Assembly: GCA_009599575.1 (NCBI GenBank)
Contig: VWND01000076.1
Span: forward strand, 1,798,001 to 1,862,000
From: Blumeriella jaapii
Lineage: Eukaryota; Ascomycota; Leotiomycetes; Helotiales; Drepanopezizaceae
DNA: 64,000 nucleotides
Reading direction: 5' to 3'
Below the pieces are notes generated by a model, which did not search any database, was not told the origin of the DNA, and saw only the letters and a list, made by a program, of their open reading frames with translations. The translations under genes and the position numbers were made by a program. Below, one piece after another: positions 11,744 to 22,027 of this stretch. Positions within the stretch are counted from its first letter, which is position 1. Each line of letters begins with the position of its first letter.

Positions 11744-13307
11744 ATGAAGACTTGCCCGCAACAACCCCTTCCACATAGTATCTACCGAGGGCCGTTGCCC
11801 ACCATGAACGACCCCTATACTTCGAGACTGTCAGACCCGCACGGTAGCCAACGTCTTTACCCTCCGGACTCTACCATGTCATACCAGACCCAGGCGCACA
11901 ACGGCCCTCCTCCCAGCGACTACCAAGCGCGCAATCTACCGGGCGACTCGAGGCTTCCGCCGGACTACCCCCCAGGAGCCAACGCACAGTCTGGGGCCGT
12001 GAACTTACCGCTGATCCCAGGCATACAGCCAGCTTCCAACGACCTTGAATCCCGATCGAGTGTCGAAAACGGTAAGAGATATGAGTATGTTTGCCCCGAG
12101 TGAAGCTTGCCTATTCTAAACAACGGTAGGCTAGTCGTTGAGCAACAGCCGCTACGAGCCCGGATGTGTGGTTTCGGAGACAAGGTATGTAGATAGGGAC
12201 GGCGGATTCCATGTCACGGTCATTAAGGTCTCCACAGGATCGCCGGCCAATTACCCCTCCGCCGTGTGTTCGACTGAAAATTACCGATGCTGCCTCCGGA
12301 GAGGAGATGGATTACAAGTAGGTAGTGTCGTAGCCCCAAGCAACCTGTGGATGAGGCTTATGATCTTAGTGACGTCGAGTACGCCATGTTTGTCCTGAGC
12401 GTCGATCTATGGTCTGCAAACGGAAGAGAAGAAGTAAATCTCGTTCGCCACTCTTCTGCTACGCCACCCACACTCGCCTCCTCGATAGCCTCATCGTACC
12501 CGCCACTCGGTCAAACGCAATTAGCCCCGGGACCCTTCCTCAGGAGCGAGCCAGAAATGCCTTTCAATCCGTACCCTGGCCCGCCTCAAGTCAACTCCGG
12601 TCATCTTCCCCAACCGGCGACTGGACAGCCGTATTATCAACACGACCATTACGGACCACCACTCCATAGCAAATATGCTCACCAAATGGGCTATGCTCGG
12701 CCACCGCAGCAAACCTTCTACCCAGGAGCGCCTGCGATGTCGATGGGGTATGGCCCTCCTCATCAGCAGACGACTTCCCAGTATGGACTCGGGGCCCCTC
12801 GACCATTCCCACAACACGAGATGGGAGCCTCGAGAGGACCGGTAGCAAATCCTAGTCCACAAGGCATGTTTACTCGAAACTTGATCGGCAGCCTTGCATC
12901 AAGCGCATTCAAGTTGACCAACACCCAGGGGCAGGCAGGGCTTTGGTTTGTTCTTCAGGACCTTTCTGTCAGGACCGAAGGCAGCTTTCGGTAGGTCATG
13001 TCGGTTTTTCCTGATATCGAGTGCTGATGGCTGTAGTCTTCGCTTCTCGTTCGTTAACGTAGGTTTGCCTATCGTGCCCGGGAACCCCAACGGTACCGTC
13101 TCCGGGATGCAAGTGAATACCAGCAGAGCGCCCATGCTCGCCACCGTCTTCAGCGACATCTTCCAAGTCTACTCAGCCAAGCGCTTCCCCGGCGTGGTCG
13201 AAAGTACCGACCTCAGCAAGATGTTTGCTACGCAAGGGATCAAGATTCCTATCCGCAAAGAAGGGAATGGAAAGACAGACAAGGATAAGGATGACGACGA
13301 TGAATAG
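11744..13307 (+). CDS. velB: Velvet-family regulator VelB
   Basis: Five exons (11744-12084, 12130-12184, 12238-12317, 12370-12990, 13037-13307) with introns of 45, 53, 52 and 46 nt keep one frame and give 455 residues. The velvet domain starts with GKRYELVVEQQP, then RARMCGFGDK (about 123-132) and DRRPITPPP. It continues with AMFVLSVDLW, VNLVRHSSATP, MFTRNLIGSL, LWFVLQDLSVRTEGSFR, QVYSAKRFPGV and FATQGIKIPIRK. A Pro/Gln/Tyr-rich loop of roughly 130 residues interrupts the domain, as is typical of VelB rather than VeA or VosA. In Aspergillus, VelB partners VeA-LaeA and VosA in the nucleus to control development, spore maturation and secondary metabolism. The 52-nt intron before DVEYAMFVL was chosen because it alone restores the conserved alignment. 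The N-terminal 100 residues are variable, so a start at the internal Met at 11804 is possible. Confidence 0.95.
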
Positions 13308-14537
13308 TTTTGCCGGTGCGAAATCGTGCTTACGGGCGCACTGCGACTATCGCAATCCATCTAGTGCTCTCGAGTCATCTTCGTCGCTACTGAGCAGTCT
13401 AAACTCCCAACCCGCCGACAGGAACAAACGGTAGCTTTCTTTGCGCATTGCGTATGGGACCAAGAGTCGTCGCCCCGAGTTGACGTGGCGAGTCGGTATT
13501 CGTGTGGAAATAGGAAAGGCGGCTCGAATCTTCGCTCCGGTCTCGGACCTTGGTATTTGCACTTAATTCTGATCTCGGTGATAATGGGGTGTTGATAATA
13601 AGGCAGAGGCAAAAGGAGCCTATGCCGTGTGAATAGGCGAAAGGGTAGCTCTGGAAATGGGGTCGGCTTTGCTGGATGGATATGCATACCAGTATTGTTT
13701 CACCTCGACATCGACGGACCAAGGAGTCTCGCTCAGATAAGGACTTAGTCCTTCGGCACTGTCCTTGGACATTCCCAGATCGTGCATTCCTAGGCATGAG
13801 TACTCGAGGGTCCTACCAGGCTAATACCCACTTGACTAATACTATCAGTCGACCAGGACTAGGTACATCCCAATTTACTTGTTGTATATGGAAAACATCC
13901 TTTCACTACCTACAACGTGGAAAAAGAAATTTAAAAACATTTATTCTAAACCAACTCTATGATTGATTGGGCATACGTTCCCACCATGGGGTATGCTGAG
14001 AGTCTACGCAAAGCACAAATAGAGTAAATGATTTTGAGCGACGATCCCGGTCTGGCCGATGAAATGCCTACCTTACATCCTAGGTATGCTGTGAAGCGAG
14101 ATGGGGGTACGCTTCCCAGATAGGTAAGAACCTTGGCTTTTAGTCTTGGTCTCGCTTGAGGATACGTCTCTTGGCTGAGGGGTGATGTACATCACGTTGG
14201 GCATCTGCATCTGGTAACTACTGCCTCGGGCCAGAGACAGGAGGGAAGGGAATGAACGCGCTGTGCGCGCCGATTCTCGAGGGAATTGAGTCTTACCGCA
14301 TTTTCGTTTCATGACCGAGCTCGCCTACATGTAATTCTAGATTGACCATGTGTGCGGATTTGTTTACGTGCGCTGTTCTTACTTCTCCCTTCCTGCAGGT
14401 CTCCTAATTCTCTTCTGGTTGGCCTTGGTCCTAAGCAGTTACTGTATTCCCACAGCACCTGTTCACGTCTTCTGCGCTTCTATTACCCAGCTCTGGCGCA
14501 GGTACTCAGTATCATAAAACATTCGTAACCCCCAAAG
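13308..14537. other. Intergenic region between velB and the ERD1-like gene, tail to tail
   Basis: About 1.2 kb between two convergent genes. Overlapping minus-strand frames (13,347-13,797) and a plus frame (13,676-13,966) show no family resemblance. It probably holds both 3' untranslated regions. Confidence 0.5.
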
Positions 14538-15967
14538 TCATTCCACGTCCGAATCCGCATAGCCAAAATCGCCATCCCGATCAAGAAGGTCCTCCTCGCC
14601 GTCCCGATACCCTGCCAGCAGCACGTCGTCCTGACCCGGCGCGACTAGGCCGCCCTTCTCAGTATTGCGCACCCACTCGGTCTCGACGCGAAAGAAGATC
14701 CACAACCATCTCCGCCCGACTTCCAAGCATTCCATGAGGAAGATGCCGGACTCAAAGTCAGCGAAATGATCCAAATGCGGCGAGAGCTTGAGAGACCAGG
14801 TACAGCGCAGCAGCAGGTCGAGCACGATGACCGTGTAGTAGAGGTTCGGGGACGGAAAGTAGAGGCGGGCACGCAGCCCGAATGGCATCTTGCTGCTTCT
14901 CGGGGAGCTGGCGCGGGCACGTAGCGCCGAGAAGAGCGTGAGATCCCAGTCCTTGGTGACGTCCCAGTAGAAACTGTAGAGCGAGTTGAGCAGGACGGCG
15001 AAGAGCCAGGCGCGGTAAAGCGCGGTTTCCGTGAGGCCGACGGCCTTGTGGTTGAGGCTGAGGTTCCGCTGGAGCGCGGACAAGACGATGACGGGAAATG
15101 CGGAGGCATATTTGGCCGCGTTGGCCAAGTGTTGTCCGCCCCAGCCTTGGGAGCCCATGCCGCCGTTTCGTCGGTTAGACGAGCGCACACGCAAGTACTC
15201 GGTCAGGCACTGCCGGAGTCGGATGAGGGACGGGATGGCAATTATAATGGGGACGAGATACTGGCCTCCGCAGCCGCGGTCGGGGCGTTTGGTAGCAGAA
15301 CCGTTTTGCGAGAAGAACATGCAGAGAGCTACGAAAAGATCTGCGATTATCTTTGCGTAGGAGGTGAGCACGTCCGCGAGGAGAATGTCGCCGAATTTCC
15401 CATCGTGGGATTGGGCCAGGCCACCAATGGCGACGCGCCGGAGGGTATGTAGGAAGCGTGTGCGGCCCGAGGAGGAGAAGCGCCGCGGGAGGAAGAATAC
15501 CAGGGCCAGCAGAAGGAGGAGCGAGATGGGTAGGAAGTCGTAATATATCACCAGCGTCGGGTTGCGGTGTGAGAGCACCCAGAAGACGAGGAGGGAGAAG
15601 GCTGTCGGCAGGGCGAGGAGTAGACCGAGGCGGTAGGTCGAGAGGTGATGGGGGATGTCTGTTCGAGGGGAGGCTCGCGGGGGATAGTGGAGGAGCGAGG
15701 GAACGTCCTGATCGTGTAAGCTGGGGATTTGGCGGTATCGAGGAGGCAATGGGGGAAACGCACAATCTTAACGAGTGAGAGAAAATGAAGATTTGCGCCC
15801 CATGCCCAGATACCTGGAAGTCGTCAATATGTGTGTGAAAATGGGTTTCTTTTGTAAGGAGAAAGGGGCCGCGTACCAAGGACGACAAACAGTGCGACTC
15901 GGTATGGTAGGGGGAGCGTGAGACTCAAGGAGTCGAGTTCTGGCTCCACGGCCGGGTCACCATCCAT
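14538..15967 (-). CDS. erd1: EXS-domain membrane protein, ERD1-like
   Basis: Three exons on the minus strand (15967-15877, 15813-15764, 15707-14538), with introns of 63 and 56 nt, give 436 residues. The N-terminus is ELDSLSLTLPLPYRVALFVVLG, then IWAWGANLHFLSLVKI, then DVPSLLHYPPR, a conserved path in fungal ERD1 homologs that supports both splice joins. Several membrane segments follow, then EXS-type motifs: YSFYWDVTKDWDLTLF and a late stretch with ESGIFLMECLEVGRRWLWIFFRVETEW. Yeast Erd1 is a Golgi protein needed to retain luminal ER proteins and for glycosylation, later linked to phosphate recycling from the Golgi. The acidic tail (DGEEDLLDRDGDFGYADSDVE) is variable. It is divergent from pex10. 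Confidence 0.88.
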
Positions 15968-16274
15968 TGTCACCGCTTCAATGACGCCGCATCGAGGAAA
16001 AGATACTGCGCCAGACTAAGGAGCGACTGCAGTGAGACGGCGACGTCGAGAGTTGGAAGTTTGTTGAAGTAAATTCGAGCGGAGGAAGAAAATGATTTCT
16101 GGCAGAGGTCAGGCAAGACTGTACTGTACCGAGAGCCACACTCGGCATTTGGGTCAAGCCACACCGGGTCGCGGAACATCTTGGGACCGAGCCGAGGCAG
16201 AAGTCATCTCGTTGCGAGCTTCACGTTCTATCCTCTCCGCCAGAACACAGCCAGAACACAAGAATATCTTCAGG
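15968..16274. promoter_or_regulatory. Shared promoter between erd1 and pex10
   Basis: The 307 bp between the two divergent start codons must contain both core promoters and leaders. No clear TATA box is seen. A short TACTGTAC word occurs at about 16,118-16,130. Confidence 0.5.
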
Positions 16275-17390
16275 ATGGCAGACCACATATCCCAGAAAGC
16301 GTCTGCGATCCCGTCTTTCAACTACCCCTTTGCTGCCGCGCCCGACATCATCCGCGCCCACCAGAAGGACTCCTACTTCGAGGGCATCCTCCTCAACCAT
16401 CTCGCGGCCCTTCTGCGACGACTCTACGGCGCGCGATTCCTGCATTCGTACACGTCTGAAGCACGAACGTTCTCGGAACTGCTATATTTATGCCTCACAA
16501 CGTTCATTGGGAATAGAACACTCGGAGAAGAGTACTGCGACATAATCCAGATCGAGGATGACACTCTCATGCTGCCGGCGGCGGAGAGGAGGGCAGGATA
16601 TATCCTGACGAGCATCCTGCTTCCTTATGGACTGGCGAAGATACTGCCTAGCTTCCGGGCCAGGATACGAGCGAAGCTGGAAGGGAACTTGAGGAAGATG
16701 GGCAGGCGGAAAGAGGAGGGCAGTAGGAGCTACAGGATCCAGACGTACCTGCTAGAACATCTCGCCATGATCACGTCTCCGTCACCACTTCACGCTTTGA
16801 CTCTGACGATCTTCTACTTCTCGGGGGCGTATTACCAGCTTTCGAAGCGGATATGGGGACTGCGATACATATTCACCAAGAAGATTGCGCCGAGCGAGGC
16901 CAGGGTGGGATACGAAGTGCTGGGAGTCCTGCTTGTCTTGCAGATGAGCGTGCAGGCGTGGCTGCATCTCCACCACACCCTCCGGACCCCCAATCCCGCT
17001 CCGGCAAACACAAACCAACTGAGTGGCGGCAGCGCCGTCCTAGAAGGCGGGGTGGAAATCTCGCTCGAGCTCCCATCGCGCGGAGAAGAATTACTTTTCG
17101 AATCTAGCAACGTCGTCTTGCACACCGGCAAGCAGGTTGGGAAGGTGACGCATACGCAGGTACTGAAGGGACCGAGATATGATCTCAGAAAAGAAAGCGT
17201 GATGGGGTTCATCAAAGGCCAAAACAGGAAATGTACGCTATGCCTGGAGGAGTTGAAGGATCCGAGTGCGGTGGCTTGTGGACATGTGTTTTGCTGGGAG
17301 TGTATTGGGGACTGGGTGAGGGAGAAGCCTGAGTGTCCGCTCTGTAGGCGGGAGGTGGGTGTGCAGCATATCTTACCGTTAAGGGCGTGA
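16275..17390 (+). CDS. pex10: Peroxisome biogenesis factor 10 (RING E3 ligase)
   Basis: A single exon of 371 residues. The frame is open further upstream, but the ATG at 16275 (MADHISQK) starts the conserved part (FAAAPDIIRAHQKDSYF) and fits the usual Pex10 length. The Pex2/Pex12 N-terminal domain occupies about 15-240 with two likely membrane spans (ILTSILLPYGLAKIL and VLGVLLVLQMSVQAWL). A C3HC4 RING lies at residues 320-357: CTLC, then CGH, CWEC and CPLC. Pex10 works with Pex2 and Pex12 in the peroxisomal membrane to ubiquitinate the import receptor Pex5 and so allow its recycling. All zinc ligands are present, so the gene looks functional. Divergent from erd1. Confidence 0.95.
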   Translation: MADHISQKASAIPSFNYPFAAAPDIIRAHQKDSYFEGILLNHLAALLRRLYGARFLHSYTSEARTFSELLYLCLTTFIGNRTLGEEYCDIIQIEDDTLMLPAAERRAGYILTSILLPYGLAKILPSFRARIRAKLEGNLRKMGRRKEEGSRSYRIQTYLLEHLAMITSPSPLHALTLTIFYFSGAYYQLSKRIWGLRYIFTKKIAPSEARVGYEVLGVLLVLQMSVQAWLHLHHTLRTPNPAPANTNQLSGGSAVLEGGVEISLELPSRGEELLFESSNVVLHTGKQVGKVTHTQVLKGPRYDLRKESVMGFIKGQNRKCTLCLEELKDPSAVACGHVFCWECIGDWVREKPECPLCRREVGVQHILPLRA

Positions 17391-18465
17391 TAATTAGGCG
17401 TCGACCGGAATGGCGATGTCAACTTGAAAATTGTTCCTAGCTTTTTCCTGGAGCCAAAAGGACACGCTGCGCCGACGAATAGGTCTAAACATGTTGCTGG
17501 AGCTTTCCGGCCGACTGGTCCGGATCTATGGCTTTCTGCAATGGTTACTCAGTGCTCAATTGTGAATGATATCGGTCCAGCAGCCACAACGGACATGGGA
17601 AAACAATGTTTTCGAGCAGATCTTCGATGGAAGCGAAATAGTTCGACAGCGTTGGAACTCGCTTATGTATGTCGAATCAAACAAGCATTTCGCTTAGGAA
17701 GATGTACTGTTTGTTTACCGAAAAATCGTTCTAAGCCAACTCGGCTTGTCTGGAACTTGGGGCCTTTCGGGTTCAATTGAAGTCGTATTGTTGTGGCGTC
17801 GAGTCTACCTAACCGTCGACTGAGGGCAATACGGCCTGAGTTTGGACATTACGAGAGCTCACTCTTCTTACGACATTCCCCGCAGTTTGGGCCACACTTC
17901 TCACCTTTCAACGGGTCACCAAGCTCCGAAATCGATGCTTTGTGATTTGTCAATGGTAGCGCTGAATCGGCAGTAAGTACGTTAGTTCCTCCAGCCTTTC
18001 ATGCGACAGCCGTCGGTCAGACGGAAGTCTCGGGTTTTTTGACCAGCACCCGGTGCGGACGACAGGTGACCGTAAGAAATTGGCTCGGCGTCCAGATCTC
18101 CATGTGTCCAAGGGAATGGATCTTCCCCAACGCGGGGCCCCAGAGTGGAGATGATCGGGATCGTCATAAGAGGAGTCTCGCTACCTCAACGCCGTCTCGA
18201 GAGCTATCCCGCATCCACCAATCAGTGTCTTTTCTTTGCTCCGAGCTTCATTTCATTTGTCAGTTGAGGACCCCGCCTACGCAGAATTGCAGTCTATTGT
18301 CGTCGGCATACGGTACGGATAGTCGATAATGCGAGGCTACTGTGATAGTCTGCTTGCGCTTGAGGGACGTCATATAAACCAGCATATCTTCACCTCATGT
18401 CTCCCTCGTTTTCAAACAAGTCTTGCATCTCTTTTTCTTGCTCGCCTAGTTCGTCAACACTCACA
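17391..18465. other. Intergenic region and promoter of the acetate-transporter-type gene
   Basis: No gene recognised. The frame at 17,424-17,780 (118 codons) has no family features. The last 100 bp before the ATG at 18466 are CT-rich (CTTTTTCTTGCTCGCC), typical of a highly expressed fungal leader. Confidence 0.5.
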
Positions 18466-19498
18466 ATGGCAAGCACCGCTACCACCGACCACGCCCATCT
18501 GGCACAGAACAAGGAGGCCGGCGAGATCCCGAACGCTTCCAACGCCTACCAGGCTGGTAACGGGAGCGGCTACGGGTCTCCCAATGCGAACGGAGCACAG
18601 CAGCGTCCGGCGTGGGACTACAACGGAAACCCTCTCGCTCATGCACACACGGGCGAGAGCGCCCGCTTCCCTCCGTTTGCTGGATACCTCCAGCCAGGTC
18701 TCTACAAGCCGCCCACCAAGAACTTCGGCAACCCTGCTCCGCTGGGACTTAGCGCGTTCGCGCTCACCACCTTCATCCTCTCACTCCTGAACTTCCACAC
18801 CCGGAACCTGGCGACGCCCAGCATCGTCATCGGCCCTGCGTTTGCGTATGGAGGACTGGTTCAGCTGCTGGCCGGCATGTGGCATGTGATCTCCACTCAC
18901 GTGTGTCTAGCGAGGTCGTTTGTTGACTTTTAATCTGTAGGGAAATCGCTTGCGGCAACACCTTTGGTGCAACTGCCCTGGCCTCTTACGGAGGCTTCTG
19001 GATCTCCATCGGCATTATCCTTACGCCTGGCGGTTTCGAAGTAGAGTCTACGTACGCCACTCCCCAAGAATTCATGACCGCCTTCTCATTCTTCCTCTTC
19101 GTAAGCACGCCGTCCATTTGCCCTCATTCCCTCTCCTCTCCCCACCCTACAGAAAACTGACCTTTCTCTCCCAGGGCTGGTTCATCTTTACCTTCATCAT
19201 GTGGCTCATGACGCTGAAATCCACGGTGGCCTTCTCCTTCCTCTTCCTCACGCTCTGGATCACATTCCTGTTACTCGCGCTCTCGTACTACCTGCAGGTT
19301 GACGGCATGACGCAGAACGTCAAGTTGCAGAAGGCCGGCGGCATGTTCGGTCTGCTGGCCGCCTTCACGGCGTGGTACGTCGCTCTGGCCGGTATCGCGG
19401 ACGACAGCAACTCCTTCTTCACCATCCCCGTCTGGCACTTCCCCTGGTCTGAGAAGGGACGCCAGGCGAGGGAGAAGCGTGATGAGCTTGCTGTTTGA
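18466..19498 (+). CDS. GPR1/FUN34/YaaH family membrane protein (acetate/ammonium transporter type)
   Basis: Three exons (18466-18881, 18941-19100, 19175-19498) give 299 residues. The family signature NPAPLGL is at about 89-95, followed by six predicted membrane spans, including LSAFALTTFILSLLN, PSIVIGPAFAYGGLVQLLAGMW, FGATALASYGGFWISIGIIL and the C-terminal FTAWYVALAGI. Relatives such as Ady2/Ato1 and Aspergillus AcpA carry acetate, or have been linked to ammonium export, at the plasma membrane. The first intron (18882-18940) needs a GC donor (TG^GCATGT) to join AGMW to EIACGNTFGATA in frame; no GT donor nearby keeps the frame. The second intron (19101-19174) is ordinary GT-AG. The N-terminal 85 residues are Asn/Gly/Ala-rich and likely cytosolic. 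Confidence 0.92.
18882..18940 (+). other. Probable GC-AG intron
   Basis: 59 nt starting GCATGT and ending CTGTAG. Using it joins codons TG+G (Trp) into the conserved GMW-E stretch of the family. GT alternatives at 18,887 and 18,901 leave the wrong phase. Confidence 0.75.
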
Positions 19499-19913
19499 GC
19501 GAGCTGGGCCGAGATCTTACCTCATGTGTGCGAGTTCAGCGAATGATGCGATACGAATGAGGAAGCGACGACAGAGTGTAAAATGTAACGTGTATGTACA
19601 AATGTATATAATGCTGTGTGGAGGTAAATGCAAGTAGCTACGACGATTAACGGTTCCAATGGCCCTAAAACACGAGATTAGATATCACGTTTTGCTACGA
19701 TGTTATCATTTCAATCTAATACAATCATTTTAAACGAGCGTTATTTTCCTATGCATCGTCCAGATCTTCTTATTTCTCTAGGCCTTCTTACCGCCAGCAA
19801 TAATGTATGTAGCAGTACCTGTTCATATGGTATAAGCTCCCCCCCCCCCCCTCCTCCTCCTCCGTCTGCTCTAGCCATGGCCTCATTCCCATCCACCTGT
19901 TCTTCTCCCCTCT
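19499..19913. other. 3' flank with a pyrimidine microsatellite
   Basis: Probable 3' untranslated region of the transporter gene, then a C-run followed by CCT repeats at about 19,839-19,866. No gene seen. Confidence 0.5.
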
Positions 19914-20760
19914 CTAAAATACTGTACGCCTATACACCTCCGTCTTTTCCACCATCAAACTCTCATTGAACGTCGTGACACTGTCGGGAAAGCAGCTTCG
20001 GCCAGATACTCGATCGTCGGCCTCCACTCCTTCCCCAACTCCTGCGAGTGATCCGAGTTACACACGACGTCCAGATCTGGCTTTTCAAACTTCCCCAACC
20101 CACGAAATCGTGATTAGTGCTCTTGAACAAGCGCATCTTCCGGCCCCGCCCGGCGTTCGTGCACGGCGGACAGCAATCCGGCGCCACGCTGTGCGCGCCC
20201 TCCAGCGGCGCAGAGGCCTGCCGCCCGACGAAGGCTTACGAGAGGCCCCGGGCCTCGGAGGCTGGTGCAGCATCTCCTCCAACAGCATCGCGGCCTCGAG
20301 CTCCTTGCTCGCGGTGCCAACCAGGTGCAGCGAGAGCTGCTCCCGCGAGCCCAGGCCCGGCATGATGGCCTCGAGCGCTGCGACGATGGTGAGGATCATG
20401 CTATGCTTGTCGCTGACGGCTGTCAGGGCGCTGGCCAGGCGCTTCCACTCGGGTCCTGTTCCTGGTAGCGGCCGAAGATCTAGGGAGATCTTTGTTGCCG
20501 CCCGCGACGTGCGGTTTGTGCGAGGGGACGACGAAGTACTGGAGTCGCGCCAGGGGGCGGCGGTCGAGAGGGGCCGGTAGGTGGCGCGCGACAGCTCCGT
20601 GGGCATCTGCAGTGTGGCCTCGCCCGTCGCGAGGCAGTAGTCTATTGCGAACATCTCGGCGCGGGAGACGGAGAGAGCTTGGCGCGGTGGATGTCTGGCT
20701 TGCTGGAGCAGGATAGGCAGGTCGCTGCGACAAAGCAGGCTTGACAGAGACGGGACTTGG
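19914..20760 (-). pseudogene. Decayed MYND/Mss51-type zinc-finger protein gene
   Basis: Read on the minus strand, family-like segments fall in different frames. A decayed MYND finger (CQAC...CLSC...HRAKL, 20,752-20,690) is followed by MFAIDYCLATGEATLQMPTE, SLDLRPLPGT and LSLHLVGTASKELEAAMLLEEMLH (to about 20,260). A shift and an in-frame TAA follow, then AFVGRQ and CCPPCTNAGRGRKMRLF (about 20,240-20,110). Another shift leads to KPDLDVVCNSDHSQELGKEW, and a last one to TTFNESLMVEKTE, ending near 19,914. At least three frameshifts and one stop rule out a single sequencing error. The Mss51-like C-terminal domain family is common in fungi and mostly uncharacterised. Base composition is genic, so RIP is not the cause of decay. 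Confidence 0.75.
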
Positions 20761-22027
20761 TGTCGGGGGGGGAGCTGGGGGGGCGTACGTTAGCATTTGC
20801 CGCAGTAAGGCTGGTAGCTGTGCTGGTGTTAGAACTTCGGGCCTGTGGGAGCTAGATGGCTCTTTGTTCTTGTATTCAGCGAGTGAACTTGGCTGGCTTG
20901 GATCCGATGTTCTGCTGTGCTTTCCGATACAGCAACTGACCTCATTCGCTTCAACTCCGCGCTTACCCAGACTCGCTCTGAGCAGATTCAAAGTCCCCAG
21001 CTCCCTCTTCGAACGATTGGACTGAGGCAGGTAGGGTCAGACTTATCGAAGCACTCGCTCGACGTCTAGAGTCTTGGACTCCGTCTCTGGACTGCAGGCG
21101 CGGAAAGCAGCGACGCTTGAGATCCGAGAAGATGTAAGTGACCATACATTCCGTAGTCGTTCATTCAGCCTCGGTCCACGCACAACTTGTTGCCGGTACT
21201 AAAGCCACGTCTGGCTCTCCACGACGGCGGGGTAGAAGCCACCCAAAATGATGAAGACTCGACACAGCTTCTTATGTCCAACAGACCAGTCTTTCATCTG
21301 GCATGCCTGAGAACAGTAAATAGGTCACAACTCAAACAGAAAATACCTGCGAACATGTGTACGTAGGGCGGCATGCAGGGTAGTTGACTGACCTGATCCA
21401 TTTGCAGCTACTGCATCGGTTCAGCTTGGGTAATTGTGCAAAGCTCGTGAAGCACGTTGCCCCCGTGGCCGCAAGAACGGGCGTGGGGAAGATATCGGTT
21501 CCCATGCTGCCCATTTCGGGTTATTCAAAGGTACGTTGTATCTGAGCGTGCGTATGTGCGTAGGAATGTTGGAACGAGGTTGATGGGGCATTGATATATG
21601 CAGTCGGTGATGTCGCTTAAGTGAGGTTTTAGCGCCTTGAAAGGTACAGTACCTCCTCTACACAAGAGCAAACGAGGTCGACTTTCGAGCTCTGTGCCCA
21701 CAACCGCTATTTAAGACACGATTAACGTGAGCAGAGTTTGAAAGCCTTTTGATACTAGTGTTAAAAGCACATAAACTCTTTCTGAAATTTGGTGTTGCAG
21801 ACGAAGCGTGCGTGTGATTGGTACTTAGATTTGTGACCAAGCTGCAATATGCGAAGGCGAGATCTAGCCATCTACCTTTTGATTTACTTCGTTCATCATA
21901 TACGTCGTTTCCAAAGGTCCTCTTTCCTGTTCACACATGGCATATCTGTATGCGCCCTAGGTATCAAAATCACTACTCAGATCCAGTGCCGTGCTCTTAG
22001 CCAAACGCCGTACAAGCACGAATCGAG
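20761..22027. other. Intergenic region
   Basis: The minus frame through 20,991 and a frame at 20,963-21,145 may be upstream remains of the decayed MYND gene, but I cannot align them to anything. From 21,150 to 22,027 I see no gene. A perfect palindrome AGGTACAGTACCT lies at 21,645-21,657. Confidence 0.45.

Noticed and set aside
16092..16274. N-terminal extension of Pex10 to an upstream Met at 16,092
   Set aside because: It would add 61 unconserved residues and use most of the shared promoter; the Met at 16,275 starts the conserved part.
20401..20991. Minus-strand 196-codon Pro/Arg-rich protein
   Set aside because: It overlaps the decayed MYND gene in another frame; the family-like residues are in the alternative frame.
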